This document shows, one piece after another, positions 50,107 to 60,300 of a stretch of 64,000 nt of DNA. Origin of the DNA: Hungatella effluvii (GTDB taxonomy: Bacteria; Bacillota; Clostridia; Lachnospirales; Lachnospiraceae). The stretch spans positions 124,001 to 188,000 of the forward strand of contig NZ_QJKD01000005.1 in assembly GCF_003201875.1 (NCBI RefSeq), written 5' to 3'. The notes beneath the pieces were generated by a model that was not told where the DNA came from, did no database searches, and worked only from the letters and a program-made list of their open reading frames with translations. How positions within the stretch are numbered: position 1 is the stretch's first letter; every line of letters begins with the position of its first letter. A program made the translations under genes and the position numbers.

Positions 50107-51429
50107 GTGAAAAAAAACATTCTATACCTACATACCCATGACAGCGGCCGTTATTTAGAGCCGTTCGGCGCAGCTGTAAAGACGCCGAATCTGATGAAGC
50201 TTGCACAGGAAGGAACGCTGTTCCGTCAGGCCTACTGTGCCGCCCCCACCTGTTCTCCCAGCCGGGTTGGACTGCTATCAGGGCAGTCTCCTCACAGCAC
50301 CAATATGCTGGGGCTGGCACAGAGAGGATTTCAGATGGATTGTTACGATACACATCTGTCAAATTTCCTCCGAAATCAGGGCTACCATACCTGCCTGTTC
50401 GGTGTTCAGCATGAGGCGCCAGAGCCTTCCATGCTGGGATATGACTACTGGTTTGACGAGGACTGCCACCACTCGGAGTTTATTCTCAGAGACACCGCCG
50501 CCAGTACTCATGCGGCTGACTATCTGCTGAATTATCAGGAAGACAAACCGTTTTTTATGTCCGTGGGATTTATCAATACTCACCGGCGGTATCCCAAAGC
50601 GCCCGATGATTTTGTGAATCCGGATTACGTGAAGCCTCCGATGACCATACCGGACACAAAAGAGAATCGGAAGGACATGGCCGACTTTATGTATTCCGCA
50701 AAAATCGCCGATGATTCGGTCGGTGTTGTGCTGGATGCACTGAAACGCTCCGGTCGTGAAGACAATACCATTATCATCTTCACCACTGACCATGGAATCG
50801 CATTTCCATTTATGAAATGCAATTGTTACGATACCGGGATCGGCGTGACGCTGATCATGAAATTCACAGGAAACCAGGCGGCGGGAAAAGTCAGCGATTC
50901 TCTGATCTCCCAGATCGATGTTTATCCCACACTCTGTGATATGCTTGAGATAAGAAAACCGGACTACCTTCAGGGACGTTCCTTTGTCGGGCTGTTTACG
51001 GACCCGGAGCAGGAGATCAACAGCGAGGTTTTTGCAGAAGTCACCTATCACGCGGCCTATGAGCCCATGCGCTGTATCCGTACCAGCCGATATAAGCTGA
51101 TTCGGTATTTTGACTGCCACAACGGATACGTTCCGGCCAATATAGACGCCTCGCCCAGCAAGGATGACATGATAGACGCCGGACTGCTGCGTCAGACCCA
51201 TGAACGTGAAATGCTGTTCGACCTGGCCTTAGATCCGCTGGAGCGGAAGAACCTGGTGAACAGCAATGACTGCAAAGATATATATGATGATCTGCGGCTG
51301 CGCCTGGAAAACTGGATGGAACGAACCGGTGATCCGCTTCTCCGTGTCGGATACCGGGTGCCGAAGCCGGAAGGTGCATGGGTGAACCGGCTCTCTGACC
51401 TGGATCCGGGTTGTACCATAAGCGAGTAA
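50107..51429 (+). CDS. S1-family sulfatase (Cys-type)
   Basis: 440 residues, cytoplasmic (no signal peptide). CSPSR at 49-53 (APTCSPSRVGLLSG) is the C-x-P-x-R site whose Cys becomes formylglycine; maturation needs an anaerobic sulfatase-maturase not in this window. N-terminal metal site reads HTHDSG instead of the common DD pair, and IIFTTDHGIAF supplies another metal ligand. GTG start follows GAAAGGAGTATTCT. Placed with the ABC importer it likely removes sulfate from imported glycan fragments. Confidence 0.92.
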   Translation: MKKNILYLHTHDSGRYLEPFGAAVKTPNLMKLAQEGTLFRQAYCAAPTCSPSRVGLLSGQSPHSTNMLGLAQRGFQMDCYDTHLSNFLRNQGYHTCLFGVQHEAPEPSMLGYDYWFDEDCHHSEFILRDTAASTHAADYLLNYQEDKPFFMSVGFINTHRRYPKAPDDFVNPDYVKPPMTIPDTKENRKDMADFMYSAKIADDSVGVVLDALKRSGREDNTIIIFTTDHGIAFPFMKCNCYDTGIGVTLIMKFTGNQAAGKVSDSLISQIDVYPTLCDMLEIRKPDYLQGRSFVGLFTDPEQEINSEVFAEVTYHAAYEPMRCIRTSRYKLIRYFDCHNGYVPANIDASPSKDDMIDAGLLRQTHEREMLFDLALDPLERKNLVNSNDCKDIYDDLRLRLENWMERTGDPLLRVGYRVPKPEGAWVNRLSDLDPGCTISE

Positions 51430-51433
51430 TAGA

Positions 51434-51453
51434 GAGTCCGGTGAGCCGGACTC
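51434..51453. terminator. Hairpin between convergent operons
   Basis: GAGTCCGG (51434-51441) pairs with CCGGACTC (51446-51453), just after the sulfatase stop. No clear T tail, so terminator strength is doubtful. Confidence 0.4.
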
Positions 51454-51464
51454 CCGCGGAGAGG

Positions 51465-52790
51465 CTATCTGCTTCTGGCCTCCTCCGCCCTTTCATTCAT
51501 GTTGGCAATGCCAGTATCAATGTCTTCCTCCCCGATCATGATGGCGTCGTGCTCTTCCTCAATCACCTTGCGCACCGCTGCCATCTTCGCATCTACCGGG
51601 CGGTCGAACACAAAATTCTTCACGGAAAGAGCTGCCTTTCCGTCTTCCGGAAATCCCTCGATGGAAGCCAGACGGCTCACCACGCCCGGGGTGGTGATGG
51701 CAGGAAACACGCTGTTATCGGCCAGAACCTCGGCCCCCGCCTCGCTGGTGGCAAACCGGACGAATTCCCAGGCCTGGTCCGGCACATCGGATTTCGCATT
51801 GACGGCGATCGGGGTGACTGAGCCAACCGTGCTTCCTGCCGGTATTCCCGCCGAGTGCGGAATTCTCGTCACTCCCCAGTTAAAATCAAAATTTCCCGCC
51901 TTCCGGTCCTGAACCAACGTTGCAATAAACCAGGTTCCCATGGGAACCATGGCGCACTGCTGCTGTTCAAAGACACTGGTGTAATGGATATTGCTTACTT
52001 TCAGGCTGGCATAGTTCTGTATGACGCCCGCGTTCTGCATTCTAAGCGCCTGCTCATAATACGGCTTTAAGAAAGAGTAATCCCCGCTCATCAGCGTATG
52101 TTTCCCGTCCTGCACCGCCCAGTTGGAGACCAGTGCCATCCACGTATGATGGTGCGTTCCGTAGACTGCCTCTCCATCTTTGATAAATGTCATCTTTTCC
52201 GCCAGTTTCTCATACTCTTCCCAGGTCATATCATCCGCAGGATACGATATCCCCGCCGCGTCAAATAAGTCTTTATTATAGAACAGAACATACCAGTCCT
52301 GGCGAAACGGCAGCGTATACTGCTTCCCATCCATCTGAAGCTGTTCCGCCGCTCCGTTGTAAATGCTTAAATCCACGCCGTCTCTGGCAAGGTAGCTGGT
52401 CAGATCGAGAATCTGTCCCTTTTCTCTCATAGATATCTGTGTGTCCGCGTCCTTGATCATAATCACATCCGGGTCAGATTCATTTCCCGCCAGCAGTACA
52501 GTCAGCTTATTATTGTATTCATCCGACCGGATATCGACCAGTTCTACATCAATGTCCGGATTTTTCTCCATAAATGCCTCCGCCATAGCCTGAAACTGCG
52601 GAGAGTTGGCGTTATCCCAGACAGACACCGTTATTTTTACACGTCCCTCCTTCACTCCATCCGCCGCGCTCCTTCCCTCTGCAACAATGCCGCTGTCGGC
52701 CTCCATGTTTCTGCCAAGGCTGCATCCCGCGGCGCCTGCGGCCACGAATGCCAACAGAAATAGTGCTGACGCAATCCTGCTGATTTTCAT
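51465..52790 (-). CDS. Extracellular solute-binding lipoprotein without adjoining permeases
   Basis: 441 residues from ATG 52788-52790 (GGGGAGGAATCTT upstream). Lipobox AAGC (Cys23), then an SBP type 1 fold with VSVWDNANSPQFQAMAEAF. Last gene of the minus operon with the second YesM/YesN pair. Permeases must be supplied elsewhere, or it serves as a sensor partner for the adjacent kinase. Confidence 0.9.
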   Translation of the reverse strand: MKISRIASALFLLAFVAAGAAGCSLGRNMEADSGIVAEGRSAADGVKEGRVKITVSVWDNANSPQFQAMAEAFMEKNPDIDVELVDIRSDEYNNKLTVLLAGNESDPDVIMIKDADTQISMREKGQILDLTSYLARDGVDLSIYNGAAEQLQMDGKQYTLPFRQDWYVLFYNKDLFDAAGISYPADDMTWEEYEKLAEKMTFIKDGEAVYGTHHHTWMALVSNWAVQDGKHTLMSGDYSFLKPYYEQALRMQNAGVIQNYASLKVSNIHYTSVFEQQQCAMVPMGTWFIATLVQDRKAGNFDFNWGVTRIPHSAGIPAGSTVGSVTPIAVNAKSDVPDQAWEFVRFATSEAGAEVLADNSVFPAITTPGVVSRLASIEGFPEDGKAALSVKNFVFDRPVDAKMAAVRKVIEEEHDAIMIGEEDIDTGIANMNERAEEARSR

Positions 52791-52808
52791 AAGATTCCTC
52801 CCCAAAAC

Positions 52809-54416
52809 TTACATAAGTGATTTTTTTACCACCAGATTCTCGTATTCCTTCGGCGTATACCCTGTTATCTTCTTAAAAACCGAGCTGAAGTAATACTGCG
52901 TATCAAAGCCCAGCATATCGGAGATCTCATACATCATGTACTGGTACGATTCGATCAATTCTTTCGCCTTCTCTATCTTCATTTCCGTCACATAATCAGA
53001 GAAATTCTTTCCCACCTGTTTCTTAAATGTACTGCTCAAATGTCCCTGGCTGACATTCAGAGCGGCCGCGGCCTGGCTCAGCGTAATCTTCTCCTGATAA
53101 TGCTCCTTTACGTATTCAAGAGCCAGTTCCACCAGCTTATCCCTGCGTGCCTCCTGATGGTCCTCCAGCACCCTGACCACCTGGTCCCGGAAGCCCTCAA
53201 GCCAGGTGAGCACCGTACTTAAGTTGGCCATTCGGTTTAACTGGCCTACAATGTCCACCGCATAAGGAAAGTCCTGATCGCCCCAGTTTTCAATCAGAGA
53301 GGTGATAAAGTAATAGAGATTATTGCACGCGTTCACCGCCTGCTGTCTGGAAGGCCTGCACTCGGAAAACAGCTGGATCATCTGATTCATAATGGTTTTA
53401 AAGGCTTCGCAGTCATTCTGGCGAATCGACTCCGTAATGTTCTTCTTCAGAAAATTAATATTGAAATTACTGCTGTGGCTTATGTTATCCTCGCACATGG
53501 CCGAGTAGAACACCGCGCCGCCGGAATTGTCGTAAAAAGTCAGATTCATGGCGCTCATGGCCTGATACAGAAGATCCTGGATTTCCTCCACACCGCTTCC
53601 AGGCAGGCTCACCGCAATGGATATGGGCACCTCGAAGTAATCCTTCATGACCTGGCGGAATTTTACGCTCATGACGCCGGCCTTCTTCTTAAAATCATCG
53701 GTTCCTTCCGTCGAAAGCACCAGGACAAATCCGCTCTGCTCCCGCCGCAGAACGCAGCTGTTGTCAAAGAATCCCTTTACCATGCCATTTATAATATCTT
53801 CCGCGATGCCCATGACCTTTTTCTGGTCTGCCCTCGTAAACGCCTCAGAAAATCCCTCGAATCCATAATTAAAATTAATCAGCATCAGCGCCGGCCTGGG
53901 ATACCGCTCCCGGATCAGGCCGGAAAGCTCGTCCTCCGCCTCCACGTCCGTGTTATAGATGAGAACCCGCCGGAAGTAGTTTAAAATCCGCTCGTCCACG
54001 GTCAGCGGTTCTTCCGCAAGGTGTGTCATGCGGTAATTCATGTTGCACCGATCTATGGCACACCCCAGAGCCTGAATCAAACTTTCTTCACTGAGTTCCA
54101 GCTTTACCAGATAGTCGATCGCCCCCAGATGAAGCGCCTCTTTTGCCAGGGAAAACTCTTCTAAATTCGTAAGAAGAATGAAACTTGCCGCACAGCCGTT
54201 TTTCATGGCTGTCTTCATAAAGGTAATTCCGTCCATGGCCGGCATTTTTATATCTGTAATTACGATATCCGGCCGGAGCGTATCCAGAAGGGCCAGAGCC
54301 TGCTGCCCGTTTGATGCTTTTCCCACGATCCGGCACTGATATTCCTCCCAGTTCAGAAGCGAAGCTATACCCGCCAGAATTAACGGTTCATCATCTACAA
54401 TCATAATCCGGTACAT
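52809..54416 (-). CDS. YesN-type AraC response regulator
   Basis: 535 residues, intact. Receiver domain 1-120 with DD at 8-9 and phospho-Asp D55 in IVITDIKMP, a long linker region (about 130-420), and a C-terminal double helix-turn-helix AraC domain (ITLSQAAAALNVSQGHLSST and DMLGFDTQYYFSSVFKK). Paired with the kinase 48 bases upstream. Confidence 0.95.
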   Translation of the reverse strand: MYRIMIVDDEPLILAGIASLLNWEEYQCRIVGKASNGQQALALLDTLRPDIVITDIKMPAMDGITFMKTAMKNGCAASFILLTNLEEFSLAKEALHLGAIDYLVKLELSEESLIQALGCAIDRCNMNYRMTHLAEEPLTVDERILNYFRRVLIYNTDVEAEDELSGLIRERYPRPALMLINFNYGFEGFSEAFTRADQKKVMGIAEDIINGMVKGFFDNSCVLRREQSGFVLVLSTEGTDDFKKKAGVMSVKFRQVMKDYFEVPISIAVSLPGSGVEEIQDLLYQAMSAMNLTFYDNSGGAVFYSAMCEDNISHSSNFNINFLKKNITESIRQNDCEAFKTIMNQMIQLFSECRPSRQQAVNACNNLYYFITSLIENWGDQDFPYAVDIVGQLNRMANLSTVLTWLEGFRDQVVRVLEDHQEARRDKLVELALEYVKEHYQEKITLSQAAAALNVSQGHLSSTFKKQVGKNFSDYVTEMKIEKAKELIESYQYMMYEISDMLGFDTQYYFSSVFKKITGYTPKEYENLVVKKSLM

Positions 54417-54464
54417 AAGCGCTCTCCCCCCTTAAATTTCTGTCTTCCAGACTGGTATTCCCTA

Positions 54465-56234
54465 TTAATATTCCAGAGGAATTGTGACGGTAATCTGTGT
54501 ATACTCTCCCTCCCGGCTCTCCACAGAAAGTCCGTACACTTCCCCATAGATCAGTTTCAGCCGTCTGTCCACATTCGGCATCCCGATACTGCTCATCTGG
54601 TCGCCTTTTAACTTCTCCGAATGGTTCAGCAGTTCCGGTATCTTTTCTTCCGGGATCCCGATTCCATCGTCCCGCACATCAATGCAGAGACATTTATCCC
54701 TCTCATACGCGGAGATCTGAATGGTTCCGTTCTTTCCTCCCGGTTCGATTCCGCTGAAAATCGCATTCTCCACCAGCGGCTGCAGCGTCAGCTTCACGAT
54801 TCGCGCATCGTACAGCGTCTCCTCCCGGATATCAATCTCCAGGTCAAACATTTCCACATATTTCAATTTCTCAATGGTTACGTAGTCGCGAACAAAATCC
54901 AGCTCCTCTCGCAGCGTAACACGCTGGTCCACCCCTTTTGCCATGTTCTTAAGCAGCTTCGACAGCGCGGTTACCGCCTTCACGATACCGCTGTTCTTCT
55001 GGATCACGGCAATCCATTTGATCGAGTCCAGGGTATTGTAGAGGAAGTGCGGGTTAATCTGCGCCTGCAGCATCCGGATTTCCAGACTGCTCTTCTCTTT
55101 TTCATCCTCTAACCGTTTGTCCATCAGCTGTTCGATCTGGCTGCTCATGGAATTCACGGCCTTTCCGATGAGTCCGATCTCATCCTGGCTTTCCAAAGAT
55201 TCCTCCTGACTAAAATCCCCCTTTGCAATCCTGCCAACATGGTTTACCAGCCGGTCAATCGGCTTTCTTACTGCGTTAGTAAACAGAAATGACATGGAAA
55301 TTCCCAGAAGCACACAGGAAAGGAAGATCAGACCGACAGTCTGCATAAGCATAAGGCTGTCATTTTTCAGGACCGCCATATTCATGATTTCAATCACTAC
55401 AACTCCGCTTTGGGAATCTTTGTTAAAAGATACCAGACATGGTTCTCCATTCAGCCGGTATCGCTCGATTCCGCGGCTCTCCTCTCTTCTTATAACCGAA
55501 TCAATCAAATGGCCGCTCTCCTCCTGCAGGTTCACAGGCTCCCGCAGCGTGGCAATCCGCTCTCCGCGATACGTGGTCACAAGCATTGTATTTCCGTTAT
55601 CATCTTCCTTCAGACGGTCGAGATAGAGACGGGGAGACAGAAACAGCGCCGACCAGTCACTGTCTTTGTACCCGGAATTCTTACAGATAATGGGAATCGC
55701 CATCCCTACTTCCTTGTAAAACGGGGACTCCACCAGATCCAGTCTGTAGCTGTACATATCCTTTTTCAGTTCCCGGTCAAACCAGGGGGAATTCCGGATT
55801 CTTCTCCCGTCATCGACACTGCTCAGGGCCGTTCCGGCCGAAATGTGGACATCACTGTCATCAAATATGGACAGCCTGGTAATGTAATCCCCATATCCTG
55901 TAACGGCACAGAAATTGGCGGCCAGCTTTGCATAATCCAGCCCTTTTCGCTTTTCCTCTACGGTATTCAACTGACCCAGGGAGCTTAAATCAAACATCTC
56001 CCGCTCCGCACAATTGAGTACCAGGTTCACCATCTGCTCGTAGACCTCCTCATAGTATCTGGAGATGCTTTCCACGTGGTAGCCTACGGAATTCTGTGCC
56101 AGCTGGATGGTTTTTTTGTTCGCCGTCATATAATTTGTAACACTGAATATGATGCCGATGACGCAAATAATGCAGATGTTATATACCATGATCTTAAATT
56201 TTACTGTTCTGTTTTGTAATAACCTCTTCATCAT
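54465..56234 (-). CDS. YesM-type sensor histidine kinase
   Basis: 589 residues, start ATGATG after GGAGCAGA. TM1 (about 13-33), extracellular dCache-like region (about 40-285), TM2 (about 295-318), HAMP (about 320-372), H-box INPHFLYNTLDSIKWIA and HATPase with PLVENAIFSG and DDGIGI. Upstream gene ends 28 bases before. Presumably senses products released by the beta-helix protein. Confidence 0.94.
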   Translation of the reverse strand: MMKRLLQNRTVKFKIMVYNICIICVIGIIFSVTNYMTANKKTIQLAQNSVGYHVESISRYYEEVYEQMVNLVLNCAEREMFDLSSLGQLNTVEEKRKGLDYAKLAANFCAVTGYGDYITRLSIFDDSDVHISAGTALSSVDDGRRIRNSPWFDRELKKDMYSYRLDLVESPFYKEVGMAIPIICKNSGYKDSDWSALFLSPRLYLDRLKEDDNGNTMLVTTYRGERIATLREPVNLQEESGHLIDSVIRREESRGIERYRLNGEPCLVSFNKDSQSGVVVIEIMNMAVLKNDSLMLMQTVGLIFLSCVLLGISMSFLFTNAVRKPIDRLVNHVGRIAKGDFSQEESLESQDEIGLIGKAVNSMSSQIEQLMDKRLEDEKEKSSLEIRMLQAQINPHFLYNTLDSIKWIAVIQKNSGIVKAVTALSKLLKNMAKGVDQRVTLREELDFVRDYVTIEKLKYVEMFDLEIDIREETLYDARIVKLTLQPLVENAIFSGIEPGGKNGTIQISAYERDKCLCIDVRDDGIGIPEEKIPELLNHSEKLKGDQMSSIGMPNVDRRLKLIYGEVYGLSVESREGEYTQITVTIPLEY

Positions 56235-56262
56235 TCTGCTCCATTTTCATCTGTTGTGTTTT

Positions 56263-57297
56263 TTACTTTACAATATCCTCATAGGTTATTGTCTCCCAGG
56301 CTTTCCCTCTTTTCACTTCCAGCCCGCTGATCCTGTCTGCAATATACTCCCTGGCTTTTTTCTTCCGAAGCAGGTATTCCACATAATCCTGCTCTGTATC
56401 GTAGCTGCCAAACGGAACATATTCCTTTGATTCTACCGCAATCACCGCGCTCATACCGTCTCTGTATTCTATGGCCGGCGTAACCTCTCCCGCTTCCACT
56501 TCTTTTACGGCCTGCACCACCCGGTCCAGAAGCAGATTTTCCTTGCCCAGTTCGAGGGTATCCACAGCCAGACTCTCCATATTTGCAGAAACTCCGGTTT
56601 CCTCAGCCAGAAGTACCGGCAGACCGTCTGTAATCCCATGAACCGCAATCCACTGCTCCACCGCCGCTTTCTGCTCCTCACCGGTGTCTTCAAAGATCAC
56701 CAGGCTGAGTTGAGCTCTAAAATTCTTTTTTTCTTCCATTTGTTTCACAACAGGATAATATTCTTTCAGTTCTTCTTCCCCAATTATAACGATCTTCTGC
56801 TCTACGAATTCCTCCAGGGCCTGCTCCAGCTGGCTCTGGCGATAGGAATAGTACTGGCTGACGGTCAGCTCCAGAGGCCCATACAGAACCTTTCCCTCTT
56901 CCTTCATCTGCTTTCGCTGTTTATTTTCCTCCTGATACTGTTTCAAAAATGCTTCGTATCCGATCTCATCGATTATGCCGTTTTCCTTTGCCAGAATTTG
57001 AATTCCCTTCTGCTGAACAGCTTCCCCGTCTGTAAGCTCCCGTACCCGGTCCATCGGGGAGACGCCGTCCGTCTTCTTCTCCCAAAAGCCGGGAGCATTT
57101 ACATCGATACCTTCTTTCGCCCCATATTCTCTGGCCGTTCTGGCAATATTGTCGTAAGCCAGCAGAGCGTACTCTTCCTTCGATATCTCATAGTCCCCTA
57201 CTTCCATAAAACAGGAATAGCCTTGCCGGGCGCAGCCGGCAAGACATTCCAGAATCAGGAACCATATGAAAAACAACAATGCTGCTTTCTTTTTCAC
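56263..57297 (-). CDS. PpiC/SurA-like foldase lipoprotein
   Basis: 344 residues, GTG start at 57295-57297 after ATGAGGTG. Signal peptide with lipobox CLAGC (Cys22), then a helical chaperone-like region (about 30-180) rich in Glu/Lys/Gln and a C-terminal PpiC-like part (about 185-300) without a strong catalytic signature. Thirteen bases after the beta-helix gene, it may assist folding or export of that 1901-residue protein. Catalytic isomerase activity is uncertain. Confidence 0.72.
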   Translation of the reverse strand: MKKKAALLFFIWFLILECLAGCARQGYSCFMEVGDYEISKEEYALLAYDNIARTAREYGAKEGIDVNAPGFWEKKTDGVSPMDRVRELTDGEAVQQKGIQILAKENGIIDEIGYEAFLKQYQEENKQRKQMKEEGKVLYGPLELTVSQYYSYRQSQLEQALEEFVEQKIVIIGEEELKEYYPVVKQMEEKKNFRAQLSLVIFEDTGEEQKAAVEQWIAVHGITDGLPVLLAEETGVSANMESLAVDTLELGKENLLLDRVVQAVKEVEAGEVTPAIEYRDGMSAVIAVESKEYVPFGSYDTEQDYVEYLLRKKKAREYIADRISGLEVKRGKAWETITYEDIVK

Positions 57298-57310
57298 GGT
57301 TCACCTCATA

Positions 57311-60300
57311 TTAACTTTCCCATACCCCATCCGGTCCTACACGATAACCACCGGGAGTTGTAGTATTTTGATATAACGAGCCTTTGGCCCCATCGGATAC
57401 CGGATTAAAGTAATACCATTTACCGTCGATCAGCTGCCAGCCGGTCACCATAATTCCATCTTTGTCAAGATAATAGAGTTTTCCATCCTGATCTGAGAAA
57501 AATCCGGTGATCAGATTTCCGTTCTCATCAAAACGATACCAGTTCATACTACCATTATATTCCAGATAATACCATCCATTTTTTGAATAATCCCCATTGC
57601 CCAGAATGCATTTTCTATAGCCAATTCCCTGAACCCAGCTGTTTACTGTAACTGCCTGGCCGGAAGTAGACGAAGAATTTTTGTGCGGCTTATCGGGGGT
57701 ATCCGGATTATCCGGGTTGTCTGGGTTTTCTGGGTTGTCTGGGTTGTCCGGGGTATCTGGATTATCCGGGTTGTCTGGGTTTTCTGGATTATCCGGGTTT
57801 TCTGGATTATCCGGGTTTTCTGGATTATCCGGGTTATCCGGGTTGTCTGGGTTATCCGGGTTGTCTGGATTATCCGGGTCTTCTGCTTTCATGGTAACGC
57901 CTGCGGAAACACTGCAGTAAAGCCCTTCTACATGTCCCCTTACCAGGAAAGTCCCTTTTCTGCCCAGCAGAGTCGGGCTGACAGCTTCCCAAACAACAGG
58001 TGCCTGTTCCTCCGTCCCGTCCACATAGTGAATCGTAATTGTATCCGGAAGATCCAGTGTTTCTCCTACATTGACATCTAAATTTACCGTTTCCAACTCT
58101 GTCACATACTGGTTTGATACGTAAAGCTTCGGTGCCTTTTCTTTTCCGGCCTCTTTACTGGCAAATTCCAGACCGGAGTTAGAGCCATTGGCATCAGCCT
58201 CCGGATTCTCTTCAATATCAAGAATAAAGGAAATTTTTCCGCCTTCAATAAAATCAATCGCATCGGATACGTCAATCGTAATGTAGCTTCCTACCTGGTC
58301 ACGCTTGATTACGACATGTTCTTTTACCAGCTCTGCCTTATATCCGCTGGCCTGTGTGATGGAATCATACGTTGCCGTATTTTCCACCCAGCCTGGGGCG
58401 TTAGTATAGATGTTTAAATAGGTCTCTGTAACCTCTGCTTTATTATCCATCTTATTAAAATACAATCTCAGCGTCATCTCCGTTAAGTCTGAAGTGTCCA
58501 TGGACTCAAAATCAAACCGTACCACTCCAATACGTTTAAAGGACCCTGTATAGTTCTTAATACGAATCACTTCATTATCACCGAATTTGCTGTCTGAGGG
58601 GCTTACCTGAATATAGGTATCGCCGTTTGTATCAATCACACCATCCATATATTCCAGTGGATCTGCCGGCGTAATCGTTATGGAAGCTGGAATCGTCGTT
58701 CCCGCAATATAACCATTTACCACATACGGATCGCTGCCCTGATACAGTTCCCTGCTGACGGTCTCCCATACCACAGGCGCCTCCGCTGCATTTGCTGCAC
58801 GGCTGCGGCTCTTGCTTCCCTCCAGCTTTATGGTATATGGAAGCGCCGGATATTTGCCTGCCGGACTCTTCATTTCAGCCGGCTTTGCAGCGGCTTCGAT
58901 GATTGTCACATTTGCAGCGGCTTTCTGATCCAGCCCCTCGCAGGTTCCATGAACTGTGAAAGTTCCGGCTTTCTGGTACTTTTCTTCCTCTGTCTCTTCC
59001 CATTCGACTCTGGCCGTTCCCTTGCTGCCGTCTGTATAGCTGACCGTAATGCTCTCAGGAAGTACCGGCATAAATCCTACATATCCGGTTATGCTGGCCG
59101 CCTCGGCATCAACCACTCCGGCGCTGGTTACAATAACCCTGATACTGCATCCTGCCTCAAAACCACTTACTTTTCCTTTCACTGTAAAGGTTCCCGGTTT
59201 TGCATACTGACTTTCAGTCACGGACTCCCATACAACGGGAACCTGTGCCTCAGAACTGTTAATATAAGTCACCTTTACGGTCTCCGGCAGAACCGGAGCT
59301 ACCCCTGCCTGGGTTGTGACATCCTCTGCAAATGCCGCTGTAATAATTGTATCCGATACGGTCACATATGCGATAACCGGCAGGTTTCTTCCCTCGATAT
59401 AACCGCATACGGTAAACTGCCCCTCTTTCTGATAGTTCCCAGCCGGAATCTCATCCCATTCCACCGCCGCTTTGGCAGTCGTATCATCACTGTAGGTTAC
59501 GTTTACAGTCTCTGGTAAAACCGGCGCTGTTCCCACTGGAATTTTGACAAAGACATTTTCCACCGATTTTACAGATTCATTGTCAAATACAAGCTGCGGT
59601 TTATAATCCGTTTCTTTGGAGTGAATGTTTGTATAATTCTTTGATCCTATTTCTACGCCTTCAAAGATAATCGAAAGTCTCTGAGTTCCGGATTCCAGTA
59701 ATGTTTCCATATAATCCGTGATGTCCAGTTCCTTCCAGCTTCCTCCATCTGCTATACTGGAAGTGAAATCCAGAATCTTTTCGCCTTTATCAGGCATGGT
59801 ATTCCACGTTACTTCCTCCTCTTCCCAGTCATCACCTATCCTGGATACGGTAAAGGGGACGTTGTTTGCCTCTGTACTGTCAATATGGAATTTTAAGAGA
59901 ACCTTTTTGTAATTCTCCGGTACGGAGGTCAGATCAAAGGACATCAATACGTTTCTGCTGTATCCGCCGCTGTCCAGCTTTACTGTCATGGATTCTTCTG
60001 TTCCGCTGTGAGTACCATCATCCCTTACTCTGGCATCTTTGTCCGCGATAACAGACTTTGAATTCTTTTCGTATACATGAATGATACACTCCGCTTTCGC
60101 CTCCGGATTATTTAAGCTGACCGCGCTAATAACGGTATCTCCCTTTGCCAGGGCTGTTACCTTGCCCGCCGCTGACACGCTTACTACCTCAGGGTCGGCC
60201 ACGGACCATCCAATGCTGTCGTCAAGAACATCTTCCGGCAGTACGGAGGCATTTAACTGGGCGATGTCTTCTGCTACCATATAAAGCTCTGTCTTATCCA

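Noticed and set aside
57680..57888. Possible CRISPR array
   Set aside because: The short 9-base unit with no spacers and an intact coding frame is a protein linker repeat, not repeat-spacer structure.
57681..57920. Plus-strand frames of Leu-Ser-Gly or Ile-Arg-Val repeats opposite the PDN tract
   Set aside because: Shadow of the 9-base tandem repeat in the beta-helix gene; no start signal.
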